Counted from the stretch's first letter, positions 12,464-20,671 are shown. The stretch is 64,000 nucleotides of DNA from Bog-756 sp963777665 (GCA_963777665.1 CAVZRJ010000003.1:186001-250000), one strand, 5' to 3'. A program made the numbers and translations. Notes: generated by a model not told the origin, from the sequence alone.

Positions 12464-13100
12464 GAAAGTCGGAATGACCCAGATCTGGGACGACCGGCAC
12501 CGGGCCATCCCGGTGACGGTGCTGCGCGTCTCACCGGTCCGGATCGTCCAGATCAAGACCCCCGAGCAGGAGGGCTACTCCGCCTTGCAGGTGACCTGGG
12601 GTCACCGTCGCGACGGGTCGCTGACCAAGCCCGAGCGCGGCCACTACGACAGGGCCGGAGTGGACCCGGGCAGGCGCCTGGTCGAGCTGCGGCTGGACGA
12701 CACCTCCGAGTACGAAGTGGGCCAACAGCTGACAGCGGACCTGCTCGAAGCCGGCGAGATGGTGGACGCCATCGCCGTGTCCAAGGGCAAGGGATTCGCC
12801 GGGGCGATGAAGCGTCACAATTTCAAGGGTCAGGGCGCGAGCCACGGCAATCACAAGAAGCATCGCTCTCCGGGCTCGATCGGCGCCTGCGCGACCCCGT
12901 CCAGGGTCTTCAAGGGAACCCGGATGGCAGGTCGGATGGGCGGCCAGCAGGTCACCACCCTCAATCTGGAGATCGTCCAGGCCGATCCGGAGCGCGAGCT
13001 GGTGCTGGTCAAGGGAGCGGTTCCCGGCCCCCGGGGCGGGATGGTCGTGCTGCGGGACGCGGTCAAGGCACCGATGCTCAAGGGCGGAGCGTCCCGATGA
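12438..13100 (+). CDS. rplC: 50S ribosomal protein L3
   Basis: L3 is an early-assembly 23S-binding protein near the peptidyl-transferase centre. The GTG at 12438 with GGAG 11 bases upstream gives 220 residues starting VASKAIVGEKVGMTQIW, the family N-terminus. In-frame starts further upstream (12321) would add a tail with no family match. Conserved KGKGFAGAMKRHNFKGQ, the GNHKKHRSPGSIG loop and GRMGGQQVT are present. The stop overlaps the rplD ATG (ATGA), implying coupling. First gene of the S10 operon body after the long leader. Confidence 0.97.
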   Translation: MASKAIVGEKVGMTQIWDDRHRAIPVTVLRVSPVRIVQIKTPEQEGYSALQVTWGHRRDGSLTKPERGHYDRAGVDPGRRLVELRLDDTSEYEVGQQLTADLLEAGEMVDAIAVSKGKGFAGAMKRHNFKGQGASHGNHKKHRSPGSIGACATPSRVFKGTRMAGRMGGQQVTTLNLEIVQADPERELVLVKGAVPGPRGGMVVLRDAVKAPMLKGGASR

Positions 13101-13939
13101 CTCCCGGCACCATCGACCTCGAGACGGCCGGGCCCGCCGAGATCCGGCGCTTCCTGCGCCCGGCGCCCGAGCACCGGACGGTGACCCGCCGCTCGAGCGA
13201 GGGCGCCGACCTGGGCGAGGTCAGCCTCGACCCGGAGACCTTCGGCATCGAACCCAATCTGGCCGTGCTCCATCAGGTGGTGACCGCCCAGCTGGCTGCC
13301 GCCCGTTCCGGCACCCAGTCGACCAAGACCAGGTCCGAGGTCCGCGGCGGCGGGGCCAAGCCCTTCCGGCAGAAGGGCACCGGTCGGGCCCGTGCCGGCT
13401 CGACCCGGTCACCCATCTGGGTGGGTGGCGGCGTTGCCCTCGGCCCGAAGCCCCGCTCCTACGCCCAGCGGACCCCGAAGAAGATGGTCCAGCTGGCCCT
13501 GCGCTCAGCGCTGTCGGACCGCGCCTCCCAGGGCCGGGTGGCCTTGATCGACGCCTGGGGCTTCGACGAGCCCAGCACCAAGGCGGCGCTGGGCTCTCTG
13601 GCAGCCCTCGAGCTGACCGGCAGGGTACTGGTGGTGCTCGGCGAGGGGGACGGTATCGCTGACCGCTCCTTCGGCAATCTCCCCGAGATCCAGTCCATCG
13701 CGAGCAGCGAGCTCAACGCCTACGACATCCTGGTCAACGACTGGATCGTCTTCACAGACGAGACCCTCCCGACCGGCCGGAGCGGACCCGTTGCCGACCT
13801 GGCCCGGGCCGATGCCAACGGGGATGCCCCGGCTGTGGCGGAGGCCGAGACCGAGACCGCCGAGACCGCGAGTGACGGAGCCCCCGAGAGCGACGACGCC
13901 GTGGCCGAACCAGAGGGCGCAGAGGAGGACCCGTCGTGA
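13097..13939 (+). CDS. rplD: 50S ribosomal protein L4 with acidic tail
   Basis: L4 binds 23S rRNA and lines the exit tunnel; in proteobacteria it also represses its own operon. At 280 residues it is about 60-70 longer than usual. The core has GTQSTKTRSEVRGGGAKP and RQKGTGRARAGSTRSPIWVG, followed by the typical fold through NAYDILVNDWIVFT. An N-terminal extension of about 40 residues and an Ala/Glu/Asp-rich tail (about 13798-13936, roughly 45 residues) are additional. ATG at 13097 overlaps the rplC stop. The tail parallels those on L22, S3 and L29 in the same operon. Confidence 0.96.
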   Translation: MTPGTIDLETAGPAEIRRFLRPAPEHRTVTRRSSEGADLGEVSLDPETFGIEPNLAVLHQVVTAQLAAARSGTQSTKTRSEVRGGGAKPFRQKGTGRARAGSTRSPIWVGGGVALGPKPRSYAQRTPKKMVQLALRSALSDRASQGRVALIDAWGFDEPSTKAALGSLAALELTGRVLVVLGEGDGIADRSFGNLPEIQSIASSELNAYDILVNDWIVFTDETLPTGRSGPVADLARADANGDAPAVAEAETETAETASDGAPESDDAVAEPEGAEEDPS

Positions 13940-14226
13940 GGGATCCCCACAACGTCCTCATCCGCCCGGTCGTGTCCGAGAAGTCCTACGCCCTGATGGA
14001 CGACAACGTCTACGTGTTCGTGGTCGACCGGTCGGCCACCAAGATCGATGTGCGCCACGCCGTCGAGCAGGCGTTCAGCGTGCGGGTGGCCAACGTCAAC
14101 ACCCTCAACCGCAAAGGCAAGACCAAGCGTAACCGGAAGGGCGGCGGCGTCGGCCACCGCCCGGACACCAAGCGGGCCATCGTCACCCTCGCACCGGGTG
14201 ACTCGATCGACCTGTTCGAGAGCTGA
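13936..14226 (+). CDS. rplW: 50S ribosomal protein L23
   Basis: L23 sits at the tunnel exit and docks trigger factor and SRP. The 96-residue product starts at GTG 13936, overlapping the rplD stop by four bases (GTGA). It contains the expected RPVVSEKSYAL start, the KIDVRHAVEQAFSVRV helix-strand unit and NTLNRKGKTKR loop. Normal length, no anomalies. Confidence 0.97.
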   Translation: MRDPHNVLIRPVVSEKSYALMDDNVYVFVVDRSATKIDVRHAVEQAFSVRVANVNTLNRKGKTKRNRKGGGVGHRPDTKRAIVTLAPGDSIDLFES

Positions 14227-14242
14227 AGGACCGGGACCCACC

Positions 14243-15079
14243 ATGGCACTTCGTTCACGCAAACCCACCAGCCCCGGCCGGCGCTTCCAGACCGTGTCGG
14301 ACTTCGCGGAGGTCACCCGCGACCGACCCGAGAAGTCGCTCCTCTCCCCGAAGCCGTCCACCGGTGGCCGCAACAACCACGGGCGCAAGACGGCGCGCCA
14401 CCGTGGCGGCGGTCACAAGCAGCAGTACCGGATCATCGACTTCAAGCGGGACAAGGACGGGATCCCGGCCAAGGTCGCCTCGATCGAGTACGACCCGAAC
14501 CGGAACGCCCGGATCGCGCTCCTCCACTATCTCGACGGCGAGAAGCGCTACATCCTCGCCCCGGCCCAGGTTTCGGTGGGCGACCGCATCCAGTCCGGCC
14601 AGGGTGCCGAGATCCGGCCGGGCAACGCCCTCCCGCTGCGGTACATCCCGGTCGGCTCCGTCGTGCACAACGTCGAGCTCCGTGCCGGCGCCGGCGGAAA
14701 GATGGCCCGTGGGGCGGGCATGAGCGTCCAGCTGGTGGCGAAGGAGGGCGCATTCGCCACGCTCCGGCTCCCCTCCACCGAGATGCGCCGGGTCCCGATC
14801 GACTGCCGGGCCACCCTGGGCGTCGTGGGTAACTCGGAAGCCGAGCTGGTCAAGGTCGGCAAGGCAGGTCGCAACCGCTGGAAGGGCGTCCGTCCCCAGA
14901 CCCGCGGTGTGGCCATGAACCCGGTCGACCACCCACTCGGTGGTGGCGAGGGGAAGACCTCCGGAGGCCGCCATCCCGTCTCTCCCTGGGGCCAGCCGGA
15001 GGGCCGTACACGGGCCCGCGGCAAGGAGTCCGACAAGATGATCGTTCGCAGGCGCCGCACACGCGGCGCACGCCGCTAG
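14243..15079 (+). CDS. rplB: 50S ribosomal protein L2
   Basis: L2 is required for subunit association and peptidyl transfer. The ATG at 14243 gives 278 residues, the usual size, beginning MALRSRKPTSPGRR. It carries GRNNHGRKTARHRGGGHKQ, the RGVAMNPVDHPLGGGEG active-region loop with its conserved histidine, and a basic C-terminus. It lies 16 bases after rplW. An in-frame upstream extension within rplW is not L2-like and was rejected. Confidence 0.98.
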   Translation: MALRSRKPTSPGRRFQTVSDFAEVTRDRPEKSLLSPKPSTGGRNNHGRKTARHRGGGHKQQYRIIDFKRDKDGIPAKVASIEYDPNRNARIALLHYLDGEKRYILAPAQVSVGDRIQSGQGAEIRPGNALPLRYIPVGSVVHNVELRAGAGGKMARGAGMSVQLVAKEGAFATLRLPSTEMRRVPIDCRATLGVVGNSEAELVKVGKAGRNRWKGVRPQTRGVAMNPVDHPLGGGEGKTSGGRHPVSPWGQPEGRTRARGKESDKMIVRRRRTRGARR

Positions 15080-15101
15080 GGAAGACAAGGAAGCAGACGC
15101 C

Positions 15102-15380
15102 ATGCCCCGTAGCCTCAAGAAAGGCCCCTTTGTCGACGACCACCTCCTCAAGAAGGTCGATGTCCTCAACGCGGCCGGCGACAAGAAGGTCATCAAGACC
15201 TGGTCCCGACGCTCGACCATCATTCCCGACATGGTCGGCCACACCATTGCCGTCCACGACGGCCGCAAGCACATCCCGGTCTACGTGACCGAGTCGATGG
15301 TCGGCCACAAGCTCGGTGAATTCGCACCGACCCGGACCTTCAAGTTCCATGCGGGTCAAGAGCGGGCGGGAAGGCGCTGA
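15102..15380 (+). CDS. rpsS: 30S ribosomal protein S19
   Basis: S19 is a 30S head protein forming bridges to the 50S subunit. It has 92 residues with the canonical PRSLKKGPFVDDHLLKK start, the WSRRSTIIPDMVGHTIAVHDG core and GHKLGEFAPTRTFKFH. ATG at 15102, 22 bases after rplB, with a purine-rich Shine-Dalgarno region. One base separates its stop from the rplV ATG. Confidence 0.98.
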   Translation: MPRSLKKGPFVDDHLLKKVDVLNAAGDKKVIKTWSRRSTIIPDMVGHTIAVHDGRKHIPVYVTESMVGHKLGEFAPTRTFKFHAGQERAGRR

Positions 15381-15381
15381 G

Positions 15382-16056
15382 ATGGCCGGACCGACCGTTG
15401 ACGAGCGTCAAGGCACCCGTGCCGTGCTCCGTCACAGCCACGCGCCTGCCAACAAGGTGCGCCAGGTCCTCGACCTCATCCGCGGCCGCGACGTGGCGCT
15501 GGCCACCGAGATCCTGGCCAACGGCGACCGCGATGCTGCCGCCGTCGTCGGCAAGGTGCTTGCGTCCGCCGTGGCCAACGCGGTCCACAACGACGGGCTC
15601 GCTGCCGAAGACCTCTATGTCTCGGTGTGTTATGCGGACGAGGGCACCACGCTCAAGCGGTGGCGTCCCAGGGCTCGGGGCCGGGCCACCCGGATCCGCA
15701 AGCGCACCTCCCACATCACCGTGATCGTGAGTCGGATGCCCGACGAGCGCATCGCCCGCCGCCGGGCCAAGCAGTCGGCCGGCGGTTCCCAGCGCTCGCG
15801 CCGGGTGGCCGGATCGCGCCGGCGCCAGCAGGCGGGGACCACCCCCGAGACCGTGGCGTCTGCAGGAGCGGCAACTGAGGCCGAGGAGGGCTCAGAACAG
15901 ACTGACGAGGCCGTCGACGAGGTGACCGATATCGAGACCGACATCGAGACCGATGCGGAGACGGGCGACGAGACGGTCGACGACACCGTCGCCGAGGACG
16001 CAGGCGACGACACCGAGGCCACCGGGGACGACACTACCGACGAGAAGGGCAAGTAG
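15382..16056 (+). CDS. rplV: 50S ribosomal protein L22 with long acidic tail
   Basis: L22 spans the 50S subunit and its beta-hairpin lines the exit tunnel. The ATG at 15382, one base after rpsS, gives 224 residues, about twice the usual 110-120. Residues 1-120 are a normal L22 (HAPANKVRQVLDLIRGRDV, hairpin KRWRPRARGRATRIRKRTSHI). Residues about 120-155 are a basic linker, and the remaining ~70 are almost entirely Glu, Asp, Thr, Ala and Gly. The tail probably projects from the ribosome surface; its role is unknown. Similar tails occur on its neighbours L4 and L29, and S3 is extended. Confidence 0.96.
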   Translation: MAGPTVDERQGTRAVLRHSHAPANKVRQVLDLIRGRDVALATEILANGDRDAAAVVGKVLASAVANAVHNDGLAAEDLYVSVCYADEGTTLKRWRPRARGRATRIRKRTSHITVIVSRMPDERIARRRAKQSAGGSQRSRRVAGSRRRQQAGTTPETVASAGAATEAEEGSEQTDEAVDEVTDIETDIETDAETGDETVDDTVAEDAGDDTEATGDDTTDEKGK

Positions 16057-17025
16057 ATGGGCCAGAAAGTGAACCCGTACGGGTTCCGACTCGGGGTGAC
16101 CACGGACTGGAAGTCGCGGTGGTTCGAGGAGCGCAACTATCAGAACTGCGTGATCGAGGACTGGGAGATCCGTGACTACCTGATGTCCCAGCTCGAATCC
16201 GCCGCGGTCAGCCGCATCGAAATCGAGCGCACCCGGGACCGGCTCCGGGTGGACATCCACACCGCACGCCCCGGCATCGTCATCGGCCGCCGCGGCGCCG
16301 AGGCCGACCGCCTGAAGAAGCGGATCGAGGAGATCACCGGCCTCAACAACCGGATCCAGCTCAACATCCAGGAGATCAAGCAGCCCGAGCTCGACGCCGC
16401 ACTGATCGCCCAGGGCATCTGCGACCAGCTGGCCCGCCGGGTGGCCTTCCGCCGGGCGATGAAGCGCTCCATCCAGACCGTGCAGAAGGCGGGCGCAGTC
16501 GGGGTCCGGGTCCAGTGCGCGGGCCGCCTGGGCGGATCGGAGATGTCCCGCAAGGAGTCCTATCGCGAGGGCCGGGTGCCGCTCCACACGCTCCGGGCCG
16601 ACATCGACTACGGCTTCCGCGAGGCCAAGACCACCTACGGACGGATCGGCGTGAAGGTCTGGATCTACAAGGGCGACATCCTCCCCTACAAGATCTCGAC
16701 CGAGGACAAGATCACCCGTGAGGCGGCCATGGCCGTGGGTGAGACGTCCGGCCAGTCCGGCGACGGCGCTCCGCGTCGCCTGATCACCGCCGGCGGCGGC
16801 CGCCGGCGGGCCGAGCAGGGCGCACCGGGCAGTGTGGTGACCCTCGATCCGGACGCCACGGAGACCGACGTGCCCGACGGCCTGGTCGACCGGTCGACCG
16901 CCGACATCGCCGCCCCACCGGCCGTGCCGGACGAGCTCGAGCGCATCCTCAGTGAGGACGAGGAGATCGAGCGTCGTACCCGCGAGCACCACGAGACCCC
17001 CCACTTCCGCAAGGAGGTGGACTGA
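16057..17025 (+). CDS. rpsC: 30S ribosomal protein S3, C-terminally extended
   Basis: S3 binds 16S rRNA at the mRNA entry side and has mRNA helicase activity with S4 and S5. The start MGQKVNPYGFRLGVT and the KH domain with GRRGAEADRLKKRIEE are typical, as is the C-terminal domain (GRLGGSEMSRKESYREGRVP and GVKVWIYKGDILPYK). Length is 322 residues against 210-270 usually. About 100 residues after KGDILPYK form a tail with a basic then an acidic segment. ATG at 16057 directly follows the rplV stop. Confidence 0.97.
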   Translation: MGQKVNPYGFRLGVTTDWKSRWFEERNYQNCVIEDWEIRDYLMSQLESAAVSRIEIERTRDRLRVDIHTARPGIVIGRRGAEADRLKKRIEEITGLNNRIQLNIQEIKQPELDAALIAQGICDQLARRVAFRRAMKRSIQTVQKAGAVGVRVQCAGRLGGSEMSRKESYREGRVPLHTLRADIDYGFREAKTTYGRIGVKVWIYKGDILPYKISTEDKITREAAMAVGETSGQSGDGAPRRLITAGGGRRRAEQGAPGSVVTLDPDATETDVPDGLVDRSTADIAAPPAVPDELERILSEDEEIERRTREHHETPHFRKEVD

Positions 17026-17026
17026 G

Positions 17027-17464
17027 ATGCTCATGCCCCGCAAGGTCAAGCACCGCAAACAGCAGCGCGGTCGCATGTCCGGGAAGGCCAAGGGGGGCAG
17101 TGAGGTCACCTTCGGCGACTTCGGGATCCAGGCGCTCGAGCCGGCCTGGATGACGGCACGGCAGATCGAGGCCGCCCGTATCGCGATGACCCGGCACGTC
17201 AAGCGTGGCGGCAAGGTCTGGATCCGGGTCTTCCCGGACCGACCGGTGACCCAGAAGCCCGCCGAGACCCGGATGGGCTCGGGGAAGGGGAACCCCGAGC
17301 ACTGGGTGGCTGTGGTCAAGCCCGGCCGGATCCTCTTCGAGCTCGCCGGGGTGGACCAGAACCTGGCCCGCGAGGCGATGGACCGCGCCATCCAGAAGCT
17401 CCCGTTCAAGGCACGCTTCGTCGTGCGCCCCGGGACCCACGGCACACCGGAGGTACAGGTCTGA
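17027..17464 (+). CDS. rplP: 50S ribosomal protein L16
   Basis: L16 organises the A-site region of the 50S subunit. The ATG at 17027 has AAGGAGG at 17011-17017 and gives 145 residues starting MLMPRKVKHRKQQRGR, the family N-terminus. The product contains GDFGIQALEPAWMTARQIEAAR, split here as GDFGIQALEPAW and MTARQIEAAR, and the KPAETRMGSGKG loop. Its stop overlaps the rpmC ATG (TGATG). Normal length. Confidence 0.97.
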   Translation: MLMPRKVKHRKQQRGRMSGKAKGGSEVTFGDFGIQALEPAWMTARQIEAARIAMTRHVKRGGKVWIRVFPDRPVTQKPAETRMGSGKGNPEHWVAVVKPGRILFELAGVDQNLAREAMDRAIQKLPFKARFVVRPGTHGTPEVQV

Positions 17465-17919
17465 TGGTGACCTCCGCCCAGATCTCCGAGTACGACACCG
17501 AGGAGCTCGAACGCCAGCTGACCGAGACCAGGCGCGAGCTCTTCAATCTCCGCTTCCAGCTCGCCACCGGGCAGCTCGACAACTTTACGCGCATCGGCAA
17601 TGTCCGCAAGGACGTGGCCCGCATGCTCACCGAGCTGCGCAACCGTGAGATCGCCGAGGCAGAGGGCCTGGCCCTCGACCAGCTGCCGGCACACCAGGCC
17701 GCCGCCAGGCGGCGGAGCGAGGACGAAGCCCTGGGTCGGGACCACACCACCGCCTCGGAGCGACGGGCCGCCGCCCGGGCCGAGGCCGAGGCCGAGGAGC
17801 CGGAGGCCGCCGACGAGGACTCGCCGGCCGACGAGGACACAGAGACAGTCGCAGCTGTCGACGACGACGCCGATGCCGACGCTGTCGACGAGGACGCAGA
17901 CCAAGAGGAGACGAAGTGA
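17464..17919 (+). CDS. rpmC: 50S ribosomal protein L29 with acidic tail
   Basis: L29 is a small protein near the tunnel exit beside L23. The first ~65 residues are a normal L29 (EELERQLTETRRELFNLRFQ, LDNFTRIGNVRKDVARMLTE). The full product has 151 residues, twice the norm. A middle Arg/Ala segment is followed by an Asp/Glu/Ala-rich tail from about 17779 to the stop. ATG at 17464 overlaps the rplP stop, and the rpmC stop overlaps the rpsQ start. Its tail resembles those on L4 and L22. Confidence 0.95.
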   Translation: MVTSAQISEYDTEELERQLTETRRELFNLRFQLATGQLDNFTRIGNVRKDVARMLTELRNREIAEAEGLALDQLPAHQAAARRRSEDEALGRDHTTASERRAAARAEAEAEEPEAADEDSPADEDTETVAAVDDDADADAVDEDADQEETK

Positions 17920-18209
17920 TGGTCGACGACCAGCGTGCCGAGGGCACGACGACCGAGCGGAAGAACGCCCGGAAGGTCCGCGAGGGCCTGGTGGTATCCG
18001 ACGCCATGGAGGCGACCGTGATTGTCTCGGTGGTCGAGCGGGTCCGGCACCCCCGCTACGGCAAGACCGTCCAGCGGACCAAGCGACTCTACGTCCACGA
18101 CGGCGAGAACACCGCCAAGGTGGGCGATCGGGTGCGGGTCGTGGAGACCCGCCCGCTCTCGAAGCTCAAGCGGTGGCGGCTCTCGGAAGTGCTGGAGCGT
18201 GCGAGATGA
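17919..18209 (+). CDS. rpsQ: 30S ribosomal protein S17
   Basis: S17 is a primary 16S-binding protein with an OB fold. From the ATG at 17919 (TGATG overlap with rpmC; a GTG three bases earlier is equally possible) it has 96 residues. After a ~20-residue N-terminal extension it shows GLVVSDAMEATVIVSVVER and VGDRVRVVETRPLSKLKRW, the expected S17 sequence. The stop overlaps the rplN ATG. Confidence 0.97.
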   Translation: MVDDQRAEGTTTERKNARKVREGLVVSDAMEATVIVSVVERVRHPRYGKTVQRTKRLYVHDGENTAKVGDRVRVVETRPLSKLKRWRLSEVLERAR

Positions 18210-18574
18210 TCCAGCAGGAATCTCGGCTCCGCGTGGCTGACAACTCCGGGGCCAAGGAAGTGCTCTGCATCAAGGTGCTGGGTGGCTCGCGCCGCCGTTA
18301 CGCCTCGATCGGCGATGTCTTCGTGGCGACCGTGAAGGACGCCATCCCGGGTGCGGCGGTCAAGAAGGGCGATGTCGTGAAGTGCGTCGTCGTCCGCACC
18401 AAAAAGGAGAAGCGGCGTCCGGACGGGAGCTACATCCGTTTCGACGAGAACGCGGCCGTCCTCATCAACGACCAGCAACAGCCGCGGGGGACCCGCATCT
18501 TCGGCCCGGTGGGCCGTGAACTGCGCGACAAGCGGTTCATGCGGATCATCTCGCTGGCACCGGAGGTGTTGTAG
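18206..18574 (+). CDS. rplN: 50S ribosomal protein L14
   Basis: L14 forms intersubunit bridges and binds the silencing factor RsfS. The product has 122 residues, the canonical length, beginning MIQQESRLRVADNSGAKEVL. Family blocks KKGDVVKCVVVRTKKEKRRP, RFDENAAVLIN and GPVGRELRDKRFMRI are present. ATG at 18206 overlaps the rpsQ stop (ATGA). First gene of the classical spc operon, contiguous here with the S10 operon. Confidence 0.98.
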   Translation: MIQQESRLRVADNSGAKEVLCIKVLGGSRRRYASIGDVFVATVKDAIPGAAVKKGDVVKCVVVRTKKEKRRPDGSYIRFDENAAVLINDQQQPRGTRIFGPVGRELRDKRFMRIISLAPEVL

Positions 18575-18880
18575 ATGCGCATCAAGAAGGGCGACAAGGT
18601 GCAGGTCCTCTCCGGCAAGGACCGCGGCAAGCAGGCCCATGTGGTCCGGGCCATCCCGGCGGAGGGCCGGGTGATCGTGGAGGGCGTCCACGTCGCCAAG
18701 CGCCACGCCAAGCCGACCCGCGCCACCATGCAGGGCGGGGTCATCGACAAGTTCATGCCGGTCTCGGTCTCATCGGTGGCCATCGTGTGCAACGAGTGTG
18801 GTCCCACCCGCATCGGCATCCGGATCGACGAGCAGGGTCGCAAGATTCGGGTCTGCCGCAAGTGCGGGACGGACCTCTGA
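18575..18880 (+). CDS. rplX: 50S ribosomal protein L24
   Basis: L24 is an assembly-initiator protein with a KOW motif. The product has 101 residues. The KOW segment KKGDKVQVLSGKDRGKQAHV is at the N-terminus, followed by EGVHVAKRHAKPT. The C-terminus carries two CxxC-like pairs (CNECGP and CRKCG) that could bind zinc, a variant seen in some L24 proteins. ATG at 18575 abuts the rplN stop; the stop overlaps the rplE ATG. Confidence 0.97.
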   Translation: MRIKKGDKVQVLSGKDRGKQAHVVRAIPAEGRVIVEGVHVAKRHAKPTRATMQGGVIDKFMPVSVSSVAIVCNECGPTRIGIRIDEQGRKIRVCRKCGTDL

Positions 18881-19453
18881 TGGCCGCCACCGCTGCGGCC
18901 GTCCGGCCGCGTCTCAAGCAGCGCTACGACGCGACGGTCCGGGCCGAGCTCCAGGAGGCACTGGGCCTGTCCAACCCGATGGAGGTCCCCCGGCTCACCA
19001 AGATCGTGATCAACATGGGGGTCGGCCGGGCGACCCAGCAGAAGTCCCTGATCGAGGGGGCCATGCGCGACCTCGAGGTCATCGCGGGCCAGAAGCCGGT
19101 CGTGACCCGCGCCAAGAAGTCCATCGCCCAGTTCAAGCTCCGCGAGGGCCAGGAGATCGGGGCCAAGGTGACCCTCCGGGGCGACCGGGCCTGGGAGTTC
19201 TTCGACCGCCTCGTCTCGATGGCGATCCCCCGCATCCGCGACTTCCGCGGCCTCTCACCCCGCTCGTTCGACGGCCACGGCAACTACACCTTCGGCGTGA
19301 CCGAGCAGCTGATCTTCCCCGAGATCGACTACGACCGGATCGACACCACCAGAGGCATGGACATCACCATCGCCACCACCGCACGAACCGACGAAGAGGG
19401 CCGCGGCTCTGCTGGCCGCATTCGGCTTTCCCTTCCGACAGGAGAACCAATAA
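18880..19453 (+). CDS. rplE: 50S ribosomal protein L5, one-base frame break near the 3' end
   Basis: L5 binds 5S rRNA and contacts P-site tRNA. The frame from ATG 18880 is a normal L5 (KIVINMGVGRA, AKKSIAQFKLREGQ, GRGNYTFGVTEQ-like HGNYTFGVTEQLIFPEIDY) up to ARTDEEGR near 19404. It then reads into non-L5 sequence to 19476, overlapping rpsN. Skipping one base at about 19405 restores the conserved C-terminus (ALLAAFGFPFR) and a stop at 19451-19453, four bases before rpsN, with 190 residues as expected. So there is one extra G in the CGCGGC context: a sequencing error, a recent mutation, or, less likely, programmed +1 frameshifting. Confidence 0.93.
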
Positions 19454-19457
19454 CCCC

Positions 19458-19643
19458 ATGGCGAAGACCGCTTTGATCGAGAAGCAGCAGCGCACCCCCA
19501 AATTCAAGGTGCGCGGGTACACCCGGTGCCGCCGGTGCGGCCGGCCCAAGTCGGTGTACCGCAAGTTCGGCCTGTGCCGGATCTGCCTGCGGGTGATGGT
19601 CCACGCCGGTGAGATCCCCGGCGTGACGAAGGCCAGTTGGTGA
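19458..19643 (+). CDS. rpsN: 30S ribosomal protein S14, zinc type
   Basis: S14 completes the 30S head near the A site. The 61-residue short form carries two CxxC pairs (CRRCG and CRICL) for one zinc ion, typical of actinobacteria and Firmicutes, rather than the long zinc-free form. It starts MAKTALIEKQQR and ends GVTKASW. ATG at 19458, four bases after the restored rplE stop, with GGAG about 14 bases upstream inside rplE. Confidence 0.98.
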   Translation: MAKTALIEKQQRTPKFKVRGYTRCRRCGRPKSVYRKFGLCRICLRVMVHAGEIPGVTKASW

Positions 19644-19659
19644 GAGGAGGCGACACACC

Positions 19660-20065
19660 ATGACGATGACTGACCCGATCGCCGACATGCTCACGCGCAT
19701 CCGGAACGCCAACACGGCCCACTTCGACACGGTGTCGATGCCGGGGTCGAAGCTCAAGGAGTCGTTGGCGGCAATTCTGGTCGACGAGGGATACATCGGC
19801 GGCTTCCAGGTGAACGACACACCGGGCAAGCCGGGCAAGACCCTCGAGATCACCATGAAGTACGCACCCGACCGCGCCCGGACGATCTCCGGAATCAAGC
19901 GGGTGTCCAAGCCCGGCCTGCGCATCTACGCCCGGGCCGACAAGATCCCCCGTGTGCTGGGCGGGTTGGGAGTGGCGGTGGTCTCGACCTCCAAGGGCCT
20001 CATGACCGACCGCGAGGCGCGCGAAGCGCCGGATGGGTGGAGAGGTGCTCTGCTATGTGTGGTGA
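19660..20065 (+). CDS. rpsH: 30S ribosomal protein S8, one-base frame break near the 3' end
   Basis: S8 binds the central domain of 16S rRNA and in E. coli represses the spc operon. The frame from 19660 is normal S8 (MTMTDPIADMLTRIRNAN, SKPGLRIYARADKIPRVLGG, GVAVVSTSKGLMTDREARE) to about 20028. As read it then leaves the family and runs to 20094. Skipping one C in GCGCC at 20027-20030 restores RMGGEVLCYVW and a stop at 20063-20065, the universal S8 ending, with 134 residues. This is the second such lesion within 630 bases of the rplE one. Confidence 0.93.
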
Positions 20066-20128
20066 CCGTTTCCAGCCTGGTGGCAGCGCGATGAACGGTC
20101 ACCGGACCACCGCCGGAGGTGCCCGCTG

Positions 20129-20671
20129 ATGTCCCGCATCGGACGCTCGCCGATCCCGGTTCCCGCAGGGGTGACCGTGGGCCTCGGCCAGGACCACACC
20201 GTGACGGTCAAGGGACCCCAGGGGGAGCTCGCCCGTACCGTTCCCGCCGCCATCAGCATCCGCCAGGAGGGGGATGTCCTGGTGGTCGAACGCCCCGACG
20301 ACCAGCGCCAGAACCGTGCCCTGCACGGCCTCACCCGCTCCCTCGTGGCGAACATGGTGGCCGGAGTGACCGCCGGGTTCAGCAAGGAGCTCGAGATCGT
20401 CGGCGTCGGCTACCGCGCGGTCCCCAAGGGCCCCGAGGCCCTGGAGCTGGCCCTCGGGTTCTCGCACCCGGTCAACGTGCAGGCACCCGCCGGGGTCACC
20501 TTCGAGGTGCCGAGCGCCACCAGGATCATCGTCAGGGGAATCGACAAGGAAGCGGTCGGCCAGGTGGCCGCGGACATCCGCAAGCTGCGTAAGCCCGAGC
20601 CCTACAAGGGCAAGGGCATCCGCTATGCAGGCGAGCGGGTCGTGCGCAAGGCCGGGAAGGCAGCCAAGTAA
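20129..20671 (+). CDS. rplF: 50S ribosomal protein L6
   Basis: L6 lies near the sarcin-ricin loop and factor-binding site. It has 180 residues with the usual two repeated domains, beginning MSRIGRSPIPVPAGV. The C-terminal signature PEPYKGKGIRYAGE is intact. ATG at 20129, 63 bases after the restored rpsH stop, with a good GGAGG (20115-20119). The stop overlaps the rplR ATG. Confidence 0.98.
   Translation: MSRIGRSPIPVPAGVTVGLGQDHTVTVKGPQGELARTVPAAISIRQEGDVLVVERPDDQRQNRALHGLTRSLVANMVAGVTAGFSKELEIVGVGYRAVPKGPEALELALGFSHPVNVQAPAGVTFEVPSATRIIVRGIDKEAVGQVAADIRKLRKPEPYKGKGIRYAGERVVRKAGKAAK

Noticed and set aside
19385..19476. Programmed +1 frameshifting in rplE as the first explanation
   Set aside because: No slippery codon with a following stop as in prfB is present, and the same extra-base pattern recurs in unrelated genes, so error or mutation is more likely.
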